NCBI GenBank assembly: GCA_913057765.1
Contig: CAJXPH010000083.1
Coordinates: 1 to 10,734, forward strand
DNA: 10,734 nucleotides
Direction of reading: 5' to 3'
Source of the DNA: an uncultured Campylobacteraceae bacterium
Lineage (GTDB): Bacteria > Campylobacterota > Campylobacteria > Campylobacterales > Arcobacteraceae
The notes below the pieces were generated by a model, which searched no databases, was not told the origin of the DNA, and was given only the letters and a program-made list of their open reading frames with translations. The position numbers and the translations under genes are program-made. Shown here piece by piece: positions 1 to 6,237 of the stretch (position 1 is the stretch's first letter; the number at the start of each line of letters is the position of its first letter).

Positions 1-48
1 CGAGATCCTCTCTGGTCTCGTGGGCTCGGAGATGTGTATAAGAGACAG
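1..48 (+). other. Illumina Nextera i7 adapter (synthetic, not genomic)
   Basis: The stretch reads as the tail of the P7 oligo (CGAGAT), an 8-base i7 index CCTCTCTG (reverse complement CAGAGAGG, which matches Nextera index N708), the read-2 segment GTCTCGTGGGCTCGG, and the 19-bp Tn5 mosaic end at 30-48 (ending AAGAGACAG). It is library-construction sequence left at the contig end. Genomic sequence starts at 49. Confidence 0.98.
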
Positions 49-1043
49 ATTATATACTTATTGGAGACTTTAACTCAAACTATGATGAATTTAAAACTAT
101 TTACACAGATAAAAAACTAAATAATACTTCAGGAATAACTGGTATTAATCAAGTATTAAATACAACTATTGATAAAAGATATGTGACATATGATGATGTA
201 ACTAAAAATAAAAAAAGAGTTCATTATAATTTATGGCTTGATTTGGATTATGATAGTAGATTTTCAAACAAATATAGAGGTCATAATAATACTCCAGATA
301 ATATAATTTTATCACCTGCGTTGTTTGATAATAAAAAGCTAGCTTACAAAACAAAAAGTTTTGAAGTCTTTAAACCCAACTATTTATATAAAAACAGAAA
401 AGTCGTAAGATGGAAAATGAAAGGAAGAGTTCATTCTGGTGGTGGATATTCTGATCATCTTCCTATAATTGCTGAATTTTCTATCGATAAAAATGAAAAA
501 AGTCCATTAAAGAAAATAGAAAAAAAAGAAGTAAATAGAATTTCACAACTATATAACAAAACAAAATTAACAAGTGATGTTCTTTTAAAAAATGTAATAG
601 TTATTTACAAACATAATAAAAGTGCTATTATAAAACAAAAAAATGATAGAGCAATTTACCTTTATAACAATGCCCAAGATTTATCAGAAGGGTTTTCATA
701 CGATTTAGCAATTTCTCAAATTAAAGACTACCATGGGTTAAAAGAAGTTGAAGAATATAAAATAAGAAAGCATAATGGAAAAGTTAAAAACTATCAAAAT
801 TTATATTTAAATATGAAGAATATTAACTTATTTAATACCAAATATCAAAATGAAATTGTGACAAATGTACAAGGAGTATTTAAAAAAGGAAAACTGTATT
901 TTGATAATAAGAGAATAAAACTCTTTGCAAAAAATAAAAAAAATCTACCAAAAGAAAATGCTAAGGTTCTAATAAAAAGAGCTCATCTTGGCTACTATAG
1001 AGGGAATCCTCAGATTTTGTTACACGAAAGAATAAATAAATAG
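49..1043 (+). CDS. Endonuclease/exonuclease/phosphatase-family nuclease, 5' truncated
   Basis: The frame is open from the adapter junction (first full codon at 51) to the TAG at 1041-1043, giving 330 residues. The N-terminus is missing. At 63-74 it encodes GDFN followed by S-N-Y-D-E-F, the metal/catalytic Asp-Asn motif of the exonuclease III/DNase I-like (EEP) fold. At 450-458 it encodes S-D-H (within GGGYSDHLP), the terminal catalytic Asp-His pair. After the catalytic domain, about 180 residues rich in Lys and Asn look like two successive OB-fold nucleic-acid-binding domains: one has VIVIYKHNKSAIIKQ and DRAIYLYN with a later DYHGLKEVEEYKI, the second has NVQGVFKKGKLYF and a final GYYRGNPQ. 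Such architectures occur in bacterial nucleases thought to act outside the cytoplasm. Export cannot be judged because the N-terminus is lost. A GTG at 183 lies inside the catalytic domain and is not the start. Family assignment is firm; substrate (DNA versus other phosphoesters) is inference. Confidence 0.88.
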
Positions 1044-1073
1044 AAAAGGAGTATAAACTCCTTTTCTATTTAT
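1036..1073. terminator. Strong hairpin between convergent genes, likely bidirectional terminator
   Basis: A perfect 17-bp inverted repeat, 1036-1052 against 1057-1073, with a 4-nt ATAA loop. The core is GAAAAGGAGT/ACTCCTTTTC. The 5' arm contains the TAG stop of the nuclease gene. The outer stem and following bases are T-rich on the plus strand (TATTTATATTT), and the same holds in mirror image on the minus strand, so it can serve both the nuclease gene and the facing lipoprotein gene. Confidence 0.85.
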
Positions 1074-1080
1074 ATTTAAA

Positions 1081-1103
1081 CAATTGTAATTAACTTACAA
1101 TTG
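1081..1103 (-). terminator. Second hairpin, possible terminator of the small lipoprotein gene
   Basis: A perfect 9-bp inverted repeat, CAATTGTAA (1081-1089) and TTACAATTG (1095-1103), with a 5-nt loop. Read on the minus strand it straddles the lipoprotein stop codon and is followed by TTTAAAT. The stem is AT-rich and weak alone, but it lies just before the stronger 1036-1073 hairpin. Confidence 0.45.
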
Positions 1104-1218
1104 GAAAGTTTTGTTCGTCAAGTGGAGCATCAAAATTACTCATACCTGAACTACCAGCACATCCTGCTACAAACAATGCAAGAACTAAACTTGCTAAAAC
1201 AATTTTTAGAGATTTCAT
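1090..1218 (-). CDS. Small lipoprotein, 42 residues, unknown function
   Basis: A short gene reads on the minus strand from ATG at 1218-1216 to TAA at 1092-1090. It is preceded by a good ribosome binding site, AAAGGA (1230-1225), 6 nt from the start. The protein begins with MKSLK, then a hydrophobic stretch (about residues 6-18), then the lipobox V-A-G-C with Cys20, so it should be exported, lipidated on Cys20 and cleaved before it. Only 23 residues remain: glycine/serine after the Cys, then an acidic, proline-containing tail ending FPIVS. It resembles entericidin-like and other tiny lipoproteins only in size and plan. I do not recognise the family and assign no function. It converges on the nuclease gene, diverges from murJ and has its own upstream region, so it is probably monocistronic. 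The RBS, lipobox and terminator hairpins together make it a real gene. Confidence 0.85.
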   Translation of the reverse strand: MKSLKIVLASLVLALFVAGCAGSSGMSNFDAPLDEQNFPIVS

Positions 1219-1247
1219 AATATATCCTTTTATTTTTTATTATTTTC

Positions 1248-1293
1248 TTCTTTAACTTCAAAGCTTATTTTTTGAAACTTTTAAGTTAAAGAA
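1248..1293. repeat. 11-bp inverted repeat upstream of the lipoprotein gene
   Basis: TTCTTTAACTT (1248-1258) and AAGTTAAAGAA (1283-1293) are perfect reverse complements separated by 24 nt. An inner pair, TTCAAA (1257-1262) and TTTGAA (1271-1276), offers an alternative fold. It lies 30-75 nt upstream of the lipoprotein start, so it would be in the mRNA leader or act as an operator. It is not followed by a T-run on either strand, so it does not look like a terminator. Confidence 0.5.
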
Positions 1294-1302
1294 CACAAAT
1301 TA

Positions 1303-1319
1303 TTTATACTGGAATTATA
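1303..1319 (-). promoter_or_regulatory. Candidate -10 boxes for the small lipoprotein gene
   Basis: On the minus strand there is TATAAT (1319-1314) and TATAAA (1308-1303). Either would give a leader of roughly 80 nt containing the inverted repeat 1293-1248. No convincing -35 box is visible, as is common in AT-rich Campylobacterota. Assignment rests on sequence match and position only. Confidence 0.35.
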
Positions 1320-1325
1320 GTTGTT

Positions 1326-1377
1326 ATACGTGTAGCATACGTTAAGTAAGCGTTTAGGGTTTGTTTAGTCTTTAAAC
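1326..1377. repeat. Two pairs of 11-bp-phased direct repeats, candidate operator
   Basis: ATACGT occurs at 1326-1331 and 1337-1342, and GTTTAG occurs at 1352-1357 and 1363-1368. In both pairs the copies start 11 bp apart, about one helical turn. The second GTTTA also forms a short hairpin with TAAAC (1373-1377). The cluster lies just upstream of the murJ promoter candidate and behind the divergent lipoprotein promoter. Tandem half-sites with this phasing are known for OmpR/PhoB-type response regulators; binding here is inference. Confidence 0.35.
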
Positions 1378-1387
1378 TACTTTTCGT

Positions 1388-1393
1388 TAAAAT
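1388..1393 (+). promoter_or_regulatory. Candidate -10 box for murJ
   Basis: TAAAAT within CGTTAAAATCC, preceded by T-rich sequence (CTACTTTTCG), 18 nt upstream of the murJ ATG. This would give a very short leader of about a dozen bases, which fits the weak SD-like AAAGAA at 1402-1407. Confidence 0.4.
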
Positions 1394-1411
1394 CCATATA
1401 AAAAGAATCAT

Positions 1412-2713
1412 ATGTTAATCAAATCAATTTTTACAAATAGTAGTGGTATTTTATTCTCTAGAATCTTAGGTTTTATAAGAGATTTACTAACAGCTTCGAT
1501 TCTAGGTGCAAATATATACTCTGATATCTTTTTTGTAGCATTCAAAGTACCAAACCTTTTTAGAAGAATTTTTGCGGAAGGTGCTTTTACACAAGCTTTT
1601 ATTCCTTCGTATGCAAAATCAAAACATAAAATTAGATTTTCATCTGTCATTTTTTTACAGCTAATTGGATTTTTACTAGTTCTATCTTTAATCGTAACCC
1701 TATTCTCCAGTCTCATTACAAAAGCTATTGCAATAGGTTTTGATGAAAAAACTATTGATTTAGCAGCACCGTTAGTTGCTATTAACTTTTATTACCTTCC
1801 TTTAATATTTATAGTTACATTTATGGCTGCCCTACTTCAATATAAAAATCACTTTGCAACAACTGCCTTTTCTACTGGACTTTTAAATATTGCACTAATA
1901 GCAGCTCTTCTTATTTCAAAAGACTTAGGAAAGTATGAGATTACATATTATCTATCATACGGTGTTTTAGTAGGTGGTTTGTTACAAGTATTTGTACATC
2001 TAATAGCAATAAAAAAACACGATCTTTGTAAAATATTTACCTTTAGAAAACATAAGAAAAAAGAAGAAAGTAGATTTTATAAAAGTTTTATGGGAGCTAC
2101 ACTTGGTAGTTCTACTGCGCACTTATCTGCATTTCTAGACACATGGTTAGCTTCATTCTTAGTAAGTGGTTCTATCTCTTATCTTTATTATGCAAATAGA
2201 GTTTTTCAACTACCTCTTGCTCTTTTTGCAATTGCAACATCCGTTGCTCTTTTTCCTATGATTGCAAAGGCAATTAAAAATAAAGATGAAAATAAAGCAT
2301 TGAGATTAATGAGAAAATCATCATTAATACTTTTTGGACTTTTAGGAATTGCTACTTTAATAGGTATAGTATTTAATGATTTAATTGTTTGGCTTTTATT
2401 TGAAAGAGGAGCTTTTGACTCAGAAGATACTACGAATACATCTTTAATTCTAATTATGTATTTAATTGGTTTAGTTCCCTTTGGTTTAGCAAAAATATTC
2501 TCACTTTGGCTTTATGCAAATGAAAAACAATTTATTGCTGCAAAAATAGCTATGAAAGCTTTAGCATGGAATATTGTTTTTTCTCTTCTTCTTATTACTC
2601 CATATGAAGCTGCAGGCCTTGCATTTGCAAGTACTATTAGTGGATTTATACTTTTTTATCTAACAATTAAGGAGTTTGGTTTTACAAAATTTAAAATTTT
2701 ATTAAAAAAATAA
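1412..2713 (+). CDS. murJ: Lipid II flippase MurJ (MviN family)
   Basis: The product moves undecaprenyl-linked peptidoglycan precursor across the inner membrane. The N-terminal 60 residues are nearly textbook MurJ: FSRILGFIRD, then YSDIFFVAFKVPNLFRRIFAEGAF. The functionally important charged residues of E. coli MurJ are kept with an offset of one: Arg17, Arg23, Asp38 and Arg51 (E. coli R18, R24, D39, R52). Arg263 in YYANRVFQLP matches E. coli R270 in TM8. FLDTWLASFL (about 241-250) and LFERGAF (329-335) are further family motifs. At 433 residues it is shorter than E. coli MurJ (511). The sequence ends after about twelve predicted membrane segments, so the last two helices of the 14-TM E. coli protein seem absent. 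The ATG at 1412 aligns with the known N-terminus although its SD is weak. The next gene is 89 bp away. Confidence 0.95.
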   Translation: MLIKSIFTNSSGILFSRILGFIRDLLTASILGANIYSDIFFVAFKVPNLFRRIFAEGAFTQAFIPSYAKSKHKIRFSSVIFLQLIGFLLVLSLIVTLFSSLITKAIAIGFDEKTIDLAAPLVAINFYYLPLIFIVTFMAALLQYKNHFATTAFSTGLLNIALIAALLISKDLGKYEITYYLSYGVLVGGLLQVFVHLIAIKKHDLCKIFTFRKHKKKEESRFYKSFMGATLGSSTAHLSAFLDTWLASFLVSGSISYLYYANRVFQLPLALFAIATSVALFPMIAKAIKNKDENKALRLMRKSSLILFGLLGIATLIGIVFNDLIVWLLFERGAFDSEDTTNTSLILIMYLIGLVPFGLAKIFSLWLYANEKQFIAAKIAMKALAWNIVFSLLLITPYEAAGLAFASTISGFILFYLTIKEFGFTKFKILLKK

Positions 2714-2720
2714 TTAGTTT

Positions 2721-2758
2721 TATAATAAATTGTTTGAATTAAATTTAAGTGCTAAGAT
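2721..2758 (+). promoter_or_regulatory. Candidate promoter(s) for the cox operon
   Basis: The 89-bp gap between murJ and sco holds TATAAT (2721-2726) and TAAGAT (2753-2758, in GTGCTAAGATTATT after a T/A-rich stretch). The second resembles the usual Campylobacterota -10 context and would give a leader of about 40 nt. I see no terminator after murJ, so readthrough from murJ is also possible. Nothing in this gap looks like a recognisable FNR- or redox-type operator. Confidence 0.4.
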
Positions 2759-2802
2759 TATTAATGTAGATTAGAATTTAGAAGATAACGCTAGGAGTTC
2801 CT

Positions 2803-3588
2803 ATGTTATTACGATTAATTTTCTCAATCTTTATATTGTTACTCTTTTCTTTAAATGCTCAAGAAAAAATAGGTATGTATGAAAAACAAGGTACACAAAT
2901 ACCTTTAAACTTAGAGTTTGTAAACGAATATGATAAAAAAGCTACTTTAAAAAATACAATTGATAATAAACCAACAATCTTTACTTTTAATTACTTCGAG
3001 TGTCCTGGACTTTGTTCTCCTTTATTAAATGGAGTGGCAAGTGTTTTAAATAAACTTGATTTAAAACCATTTCTTGACTATAGAGTTGTAACAATAAGCA
3101 TTGAACCTTTAGACACTCCTAAAAAAGCAAATGATAAAAAAGAATCACTTTTAAAAACAATTAAAAAAGCATTTCCTCCACAAACATGGAGTTTTTTAAC
3201 CTCATCAAATCAAAATACAATTGATGAAATTACAAATGCAGTTGGCTTTTATTACGAAAAAAGAGTTAAAGAGGGAGTAGTTGATTACTTACATCCTGGA
3301 TTAATTGTTGTTGTCTCACCAAAAGGGAAAATCATAAGATACTTAAACGGTATATTATATTCACCTTTTGATTTAAAACTTGCTTTATTAGAAGCAAGTG
3401 AAGAGACTTCAAGACCTACTATTGCTAAAACCTTATTATATTGTTTTGCATATGATGCAAAAAACAAAACCTATGTTTTCCAAGCAGAAAAAGTTGTTGG
3501 AACACTTATGTTGGGTATTGTTTTAATATTTTTCATCTATCTAATAAGAACTGGCAGAAAATCAAAAAAGGATAGTAGTGATGAATGA
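2803..3588 (+). CDS. sco: SCO1/SenC-family copper chaperone for cytochrome c oxidase
   Basis: Sco proteins deliver copper and/or reduce the thiols of the CuA site in oxidase subunit II, acting on the periplasmic face of the inner membrane. The 261-residue product has an N-terminal hydrophobic signal/anchor (about 3-18), then a thioredoxin-like domain (about 45-198). The copper-binding CxxxC (Cys67-Pro-Gly-Leu-Cys71) sits in TFNYFECPGLC, and the conserved His ligand is probably His164 in YLHPGLIVVV. After the domain come the LLYCFAYDAKNKTY segment and a second membrane helix (about 231-248) with a basic tail, an arrangement seen in the longer bacterial SCO proteins. A strong SD, AGGAG (2793-2797), lies 5 nt before the ATG. 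The TGA overlaps the start of ctaD, so the two are translationally coupled. Being first in the operon fits a dedicated CuA assembly role for the subunit II encoded downstream. Confidence 0.93.
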   Translation: MLLRLIFSIFILLLFSLNAQEKIGMYEKQGTQIPLNLEFVNEYDKKATLKNTIDNKPTIFTFNYFECPGLCSPLLNGVASVLNKLDLKPFLDYRVVTISIEPLDTPKKANDKKESLLKTIKKAFPPQTWSFLTSSNQNTIDEITNAVGFYYEKRVKEGVVDYLHPGLIVVVSPKGKIIRYLNGILYSPFDLKLALLEASEETSRPTIAKTLLYCFAYDAKNKTYVFQAEKVVGTLMLGIVLIFFIYLIRTGRKSKKDSSDE

Positions 3589-5248
3589 AAAAACACTAAG
3601 CTTTTATGATGAAACGCACACTGTCTTTGGACACCATGAAAACAAACTTTTCCAATGGATTTTTTCAATTGACCATAAAAGAATTGCCATATTATATATA
3701 ATAGTAATGTTTCTATTTTTTATATTCGCAATTTCTATTGGTCTTACAATGAGACTAGAACTATTTTATCCAGGAGAACAATTCTTAAGTCCAGATAGAT
3801 ATAATCAAGCCTTTACCCTCCATGGAACTATTATGATATTTTTATTTGTTGTTCCAGGCATCCCCGCAGTATTTGGCAACTTTTTATTACCACTTTTAAT
3901 AGGGGCAAGAGATGTCTCCTTTCCAAGATTAAATCTTCTATCTTGGTGGTTATATTTAGCTGGATGTTTAGTTGCGCTAGGTTCACTTTTTATTGGACCA
4001 GGGTTTGCTGATACAGGATGGACCTTCTATGCCCCCTATTCAGTAAAGACTGATACAAATGTCATCTTTGCACTTACTGCGGCATATATATTAGGTCTTT
4101 CTTCTATCTTAACAGGTATTAATTTTGTAGTAACTGTACATAGATTAAGAGCACCAGGGATGAATTTCTTTAAGATGCCTCTATTTGTATGGGGATTATA
4201 CTCAACAGCTTGGATTCAAATACTTGCAACTCCGGTAATAGGGATTACACTCATACTCGTAATAATAGAAAGAACGCTAGGGATTGGAATCTTTGATCCA
4301 AGTAAAGGTGGAGACCCTATTTTATATCAACATCTATTCTGGATATATTCTCACCCTGCTGTTTACCTGATGATTCTTCCTGCCTTTGGAGTAGTATCTG
4401 AAATATTACCTACTTTTTGTAGAAGAACAATATTTGGTTATCGCTCTATCGCTATTTCATCAGCACTTATTGCAATCATTGGTTATCTAGTTTGGGGACA
4501 TCATTTATTTACTTCTGGTATGAGTGAATGGACGAAAATCATATTTTCATTCCTAACCTTTTTTGTGTCCATACCAACAGGGATTAAGTTTTTTGACTGG
4601 GTAGCAACCATGTATAAAGCTTCAATAATATTCAAAACCCCAATGCTTTGGGTAATTGGAACTATTGTCACCTTTGCTATTGGTGGATTAACAGGGATTA
4701 CTCTTGTTACTCTAGGTGTTGATGTACATCTACATGATACATATTTTGTTGTTGCACATTTTCACTATACTATTTTTGGAGGAGTTGTATTTATGCTCTT
4801 TGCCGCAATGCATTATTGGTATCCAAAATTTACAGGGAAAATGTATAATGAACTAAAAGGTAAAATTGCATTTACATTAATTTTTATAGGCTTTAACACC
4901 TTATGGTTCCCAATGTTTTTTGCTGGGGCTCTTGGTATGCCTAGACGATATTTCGATTACCTTCCAGAGTTTACAATATATCATCAAATTGCAGGAGTAG
5001 GAGCAGTTATTACCGTATTTGGTATTTTATATATGTTATATAACCTACTAACTTCTATCAAACGCGGGGAGAAAGCCAGTGCAAATCCATGGAATGGTAC
5101 TACTCTAGAATGGCAAATAGACTCACCTCCTCCATTAGAAAATTTTAAAAACATTCCATATGTAGATTTTGAGCCTTATGAGTTTGAAAAAGGAAAACCA
5201 AAATATAATCTATATAACAAGATACAAGGAGTTCAAGATGAAAAATAA
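3581..5248 (+). CDS. ctaD: Cytochrome c oxidase subunit I, haem-copper A family, A2 type
   Basis: This is the catalytic subunit that reduces O2 to water and pumps protons. All metal ligands are present (numbered from the ATG): His81 and His395 for the low-spin haem; His258, His307 and His308 for CuB; His393 for the high-spin haem; His385-Asp386 in HLHDTYFVVAHFHY as the Mg/haem-propionate site. Tyr262 in SHPAVY is the cross-linked active-site tyrosine. Helix VI reads YSHPAV, not GHPEV, so the D-channel glutamate (bovine E242) is absent; Tyr256-Ser257 is the mark of A2 oxidases. Asp111 in RDVSFPRLN at the D-channel entry and Lys336 in IPTGIKFF of the K channel are kept. C-terminal NPWNGTTLEW and SPPPLENF are typical. 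The length, 555, is usual. The chosen ATG overlaps sco by 8 nt, with AAGGA (3568-3572) 8 nt upstream; a GTG at 3578 in frame is the alternative. Confidence 0.96.
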   Translation: MNEKTLSFYDETHTVFGHHENKLFQWIFSIDHKRIAILYIIVMFLFFIFAISIGLTMRLELFYPGEQFLSPDRYNQAFTLHGTIMIFLFVVPGIPAVFGNFLLPLLIGARDVSFPRLNLLSWWLYLAGCLVALGSLFIGPGFADTGWTFYAPYSVKTDTNVIFALTAAYILGLSSILTGINFVVTVHRLRAPGMNFFKMPLFVWGLYSTAWIQILATPVIGITLILVIIERTLGIGIFDPSKGGDPILYQHLFWIYSHPAVYLMILPAFGVVSEILPTFCRRTIFGYRSIAISSALIAIIGYLVWGHHLFTSGMSEWTKIIFSFLTFFVSIPTGIKFFDWVATMYKASIIFKTPMLWVIGTIVTFAIGGLTGITLVTLGVDVHLHDTYFVVAHFHYTIFGGVVFMLFAAMHYWYPKFTGKMYNELKGKIAFTLIFIGFNTLWFPMFFAGALGMPRRYFDYLPEFTIYHQIAGVGAVITVFGILYMLYNLLTSIKRGEKASANPWNGTTLEWQIDSPPPLENFKNIPYVDFEPYEFEKGKPKYNLYNKIQGVQDEK

Positions 5249-5900
5249 CACTCCTGAAATAATTTATGACAAAGATGGTAATCCACATGAAATAGTAGAT
5301 TTCAATAATGACTATATTGCTTCAAAACTTGGATTTTGGCTCTTCTTATTTACAGAGTTAATGCTTTTTGGAGCAATGTTTTTAGTATTCGCATTCTTCT
5401 TTTACAGATTTAGTGCTGATTTCGTAACTGCTTCTGCAGGATTGAGTATCCTACTTGGAGGAGCAAATACACTTATTCTATTAGTCAGTACCTATTTTAT
5501 GGGAATGTCACTTATAAATCTGAAAAATAGAGGAATAGAAGAATGTAAAAAAAAGATTTATATTACTCTTATCTTAGCTTTCTTATTTTTACTTATAAAA
5601 CTTGTTGAATGGAGTATTGAAATAAATCATGGAATATACCCAGACTCTGAAATATTAAATGCAAAAGAACACGGTGTCATATTATTCTTTGGACTATACT
5701 TTACGATGACTGGTTTCCATGGAATACATATTATTGCTGGAATATTTTTAATGTTTTGGGTTTTAAGAAACATAAAAAAAGGAAAAATCAATCCCGAGAA
5801 TCATATAGCTTTAGAAAATGTAGCTTTATATTGGGATTTAGTACATCTAGTTTGGGTCTTTTTATTTCCTCTTTTTTATATTATAGGCATAGGAGGATAA
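5238..5900 (+). CDS. ctaE: Cytochrome c oxidase subunit III
   Basis: Subunit III stabilises the oxidase core in the membrane and supports proton uptake; it has no redox centre. The 220-residue protein has about five membrane segments (roughly 31-56, 70-92, 107-127, 147-177, 197-217), so it is the short bacterial form without the first two helices of the mitochondrial protein. Family motifs are LGFWLFLFTELMLFGAMF (Glu40), GFHGIHIIAGIFL (His161, His164) and the C-terminal LYWDLVHLVWVFLFPLFY, where Asp replaces the His seen in the common YWHFVD form. The ATG at 5238 has AAGGAG (5226-5231) 6 nt upstream and overlaps the end of ctaD by 11 nt. The frame remains open upstream to 5169, but those residues lie wholly within the ctaD coding region and have no family similarity. 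Placing subunits I and III ahead of II is an uncommon order. Confidence 0.93.
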   Translation: MKNNTPEIIYDKDGNPHEIVDFNNDYIASKLGFWLFLFTELMLFGAMFLVFAFFFYRFSADFVTASAGLSILLGGANTLILLVSTYFMGMSLINLKNRGIEECKKKIYITLILAFLFLLIKLVEWSIEINHGIYPDSEILNAKEHGVILFFGLYFTMTGFHGIHIIAGIFLMFWVLRNIKKGKINPENHIALENVALYWDLVHLVWVFLFPLFYIIGIGG

Positions 5901-5901
5901 G

Positions 5902-6228
5902 ATGTTGAAAAGTAAACAAATAGAACAAGTACATGATATAGATGCAAAGCTCTATTATAAAATCTTTTTGATGCTTTTAGCTTTGACTCTTTTGACATTT
6001 TTACAGCCATTTATTATTAGTGAAAGCTTATATTCAACAGTTTCAATCCAAATGTTTTTAGCTCTTATAAAAACATTTTTAATAGTTGCATATTATATGC
6101 ATTTAAAATATGAATCAATGCTTTTTAAAGTAATTGTTTTAGTTGCCGTTGGAACCTTATGTATATTTTTTATTATCACCGCAACTGATGCAATATTTAG
6201 AAACGAAACATTTGATATGTTCGGATAG
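5902..6228 (+). CDS. ctaF: Cytochrome c oxidase subunit IV (prokaryotic COX4 family)
   Basis: A small accessory membrane subunit of bacterial caa3/bo3-type oxidases. The 108 residues form three membrane helices (about 20-39, 47-67 and 75-96). The second ends in the family signature: LALIKTFLIVAYYMHLKYE, with Met66-His67. An excellent SD, AGGAGG (5891-5896), overlaps the end of ctaE and is 5 nt from the ATG, and only one base separates the two genes. The exact function of this subunit is poorly known in general; a stabilising role is inferred from the family. Sequence is diverse in this family, but the MHLKYE motif and position in the operon make the assignment secure. Confidence 0.88.
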   Translation: MLKSKQIEQVHDIDAKLYYKIFLMLLALTLLTFLQPFIISESLYSTVSIQMFLALIKTFLIVAYYMHLKYESMLFKVIVLVAVGTLCIFFIITATDAIFRNETFDMFG

Positions 6229-6237
6229 GAGTTTGTT

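Noticed and set aside
30..48. Tn5/IS50-like mosaic end as a natural transposon end
   Set aside because: It is joined to the Nextera read-2 arm and an i7 index, so it is library adapter, not a mobile element.
183..1043. GTG at 183 as the start of the nuclease gene
   Set aside because: The frame is open upstream to the adapter and encodes the GDFN catalytic motif before this codon.
1408..1716. Open frame on the minus strand over the start of murJ
   Set aside because: It is antisense to the most conserved part of murJ and has no recognisable domain.
3285..3467. Short minus-strand frame inside sco
   Set aside because: Shadow of the Sco coding frame with no ribosome binding site or family similarity.
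3578..3580. GTG at 3578 as the ctaD start
   Set aside because: Possible (SD spacing 5 nt), but the ATG immediately after it is the stronger start codon with acceptable 8-nt spacing; the difference is one residue.
5169..5237. Upstream extension of ctaE
   Set aside because: These codons lie fully within ctaD and show no subunit III similarity, while the ATG at 5238 has a strong SD.
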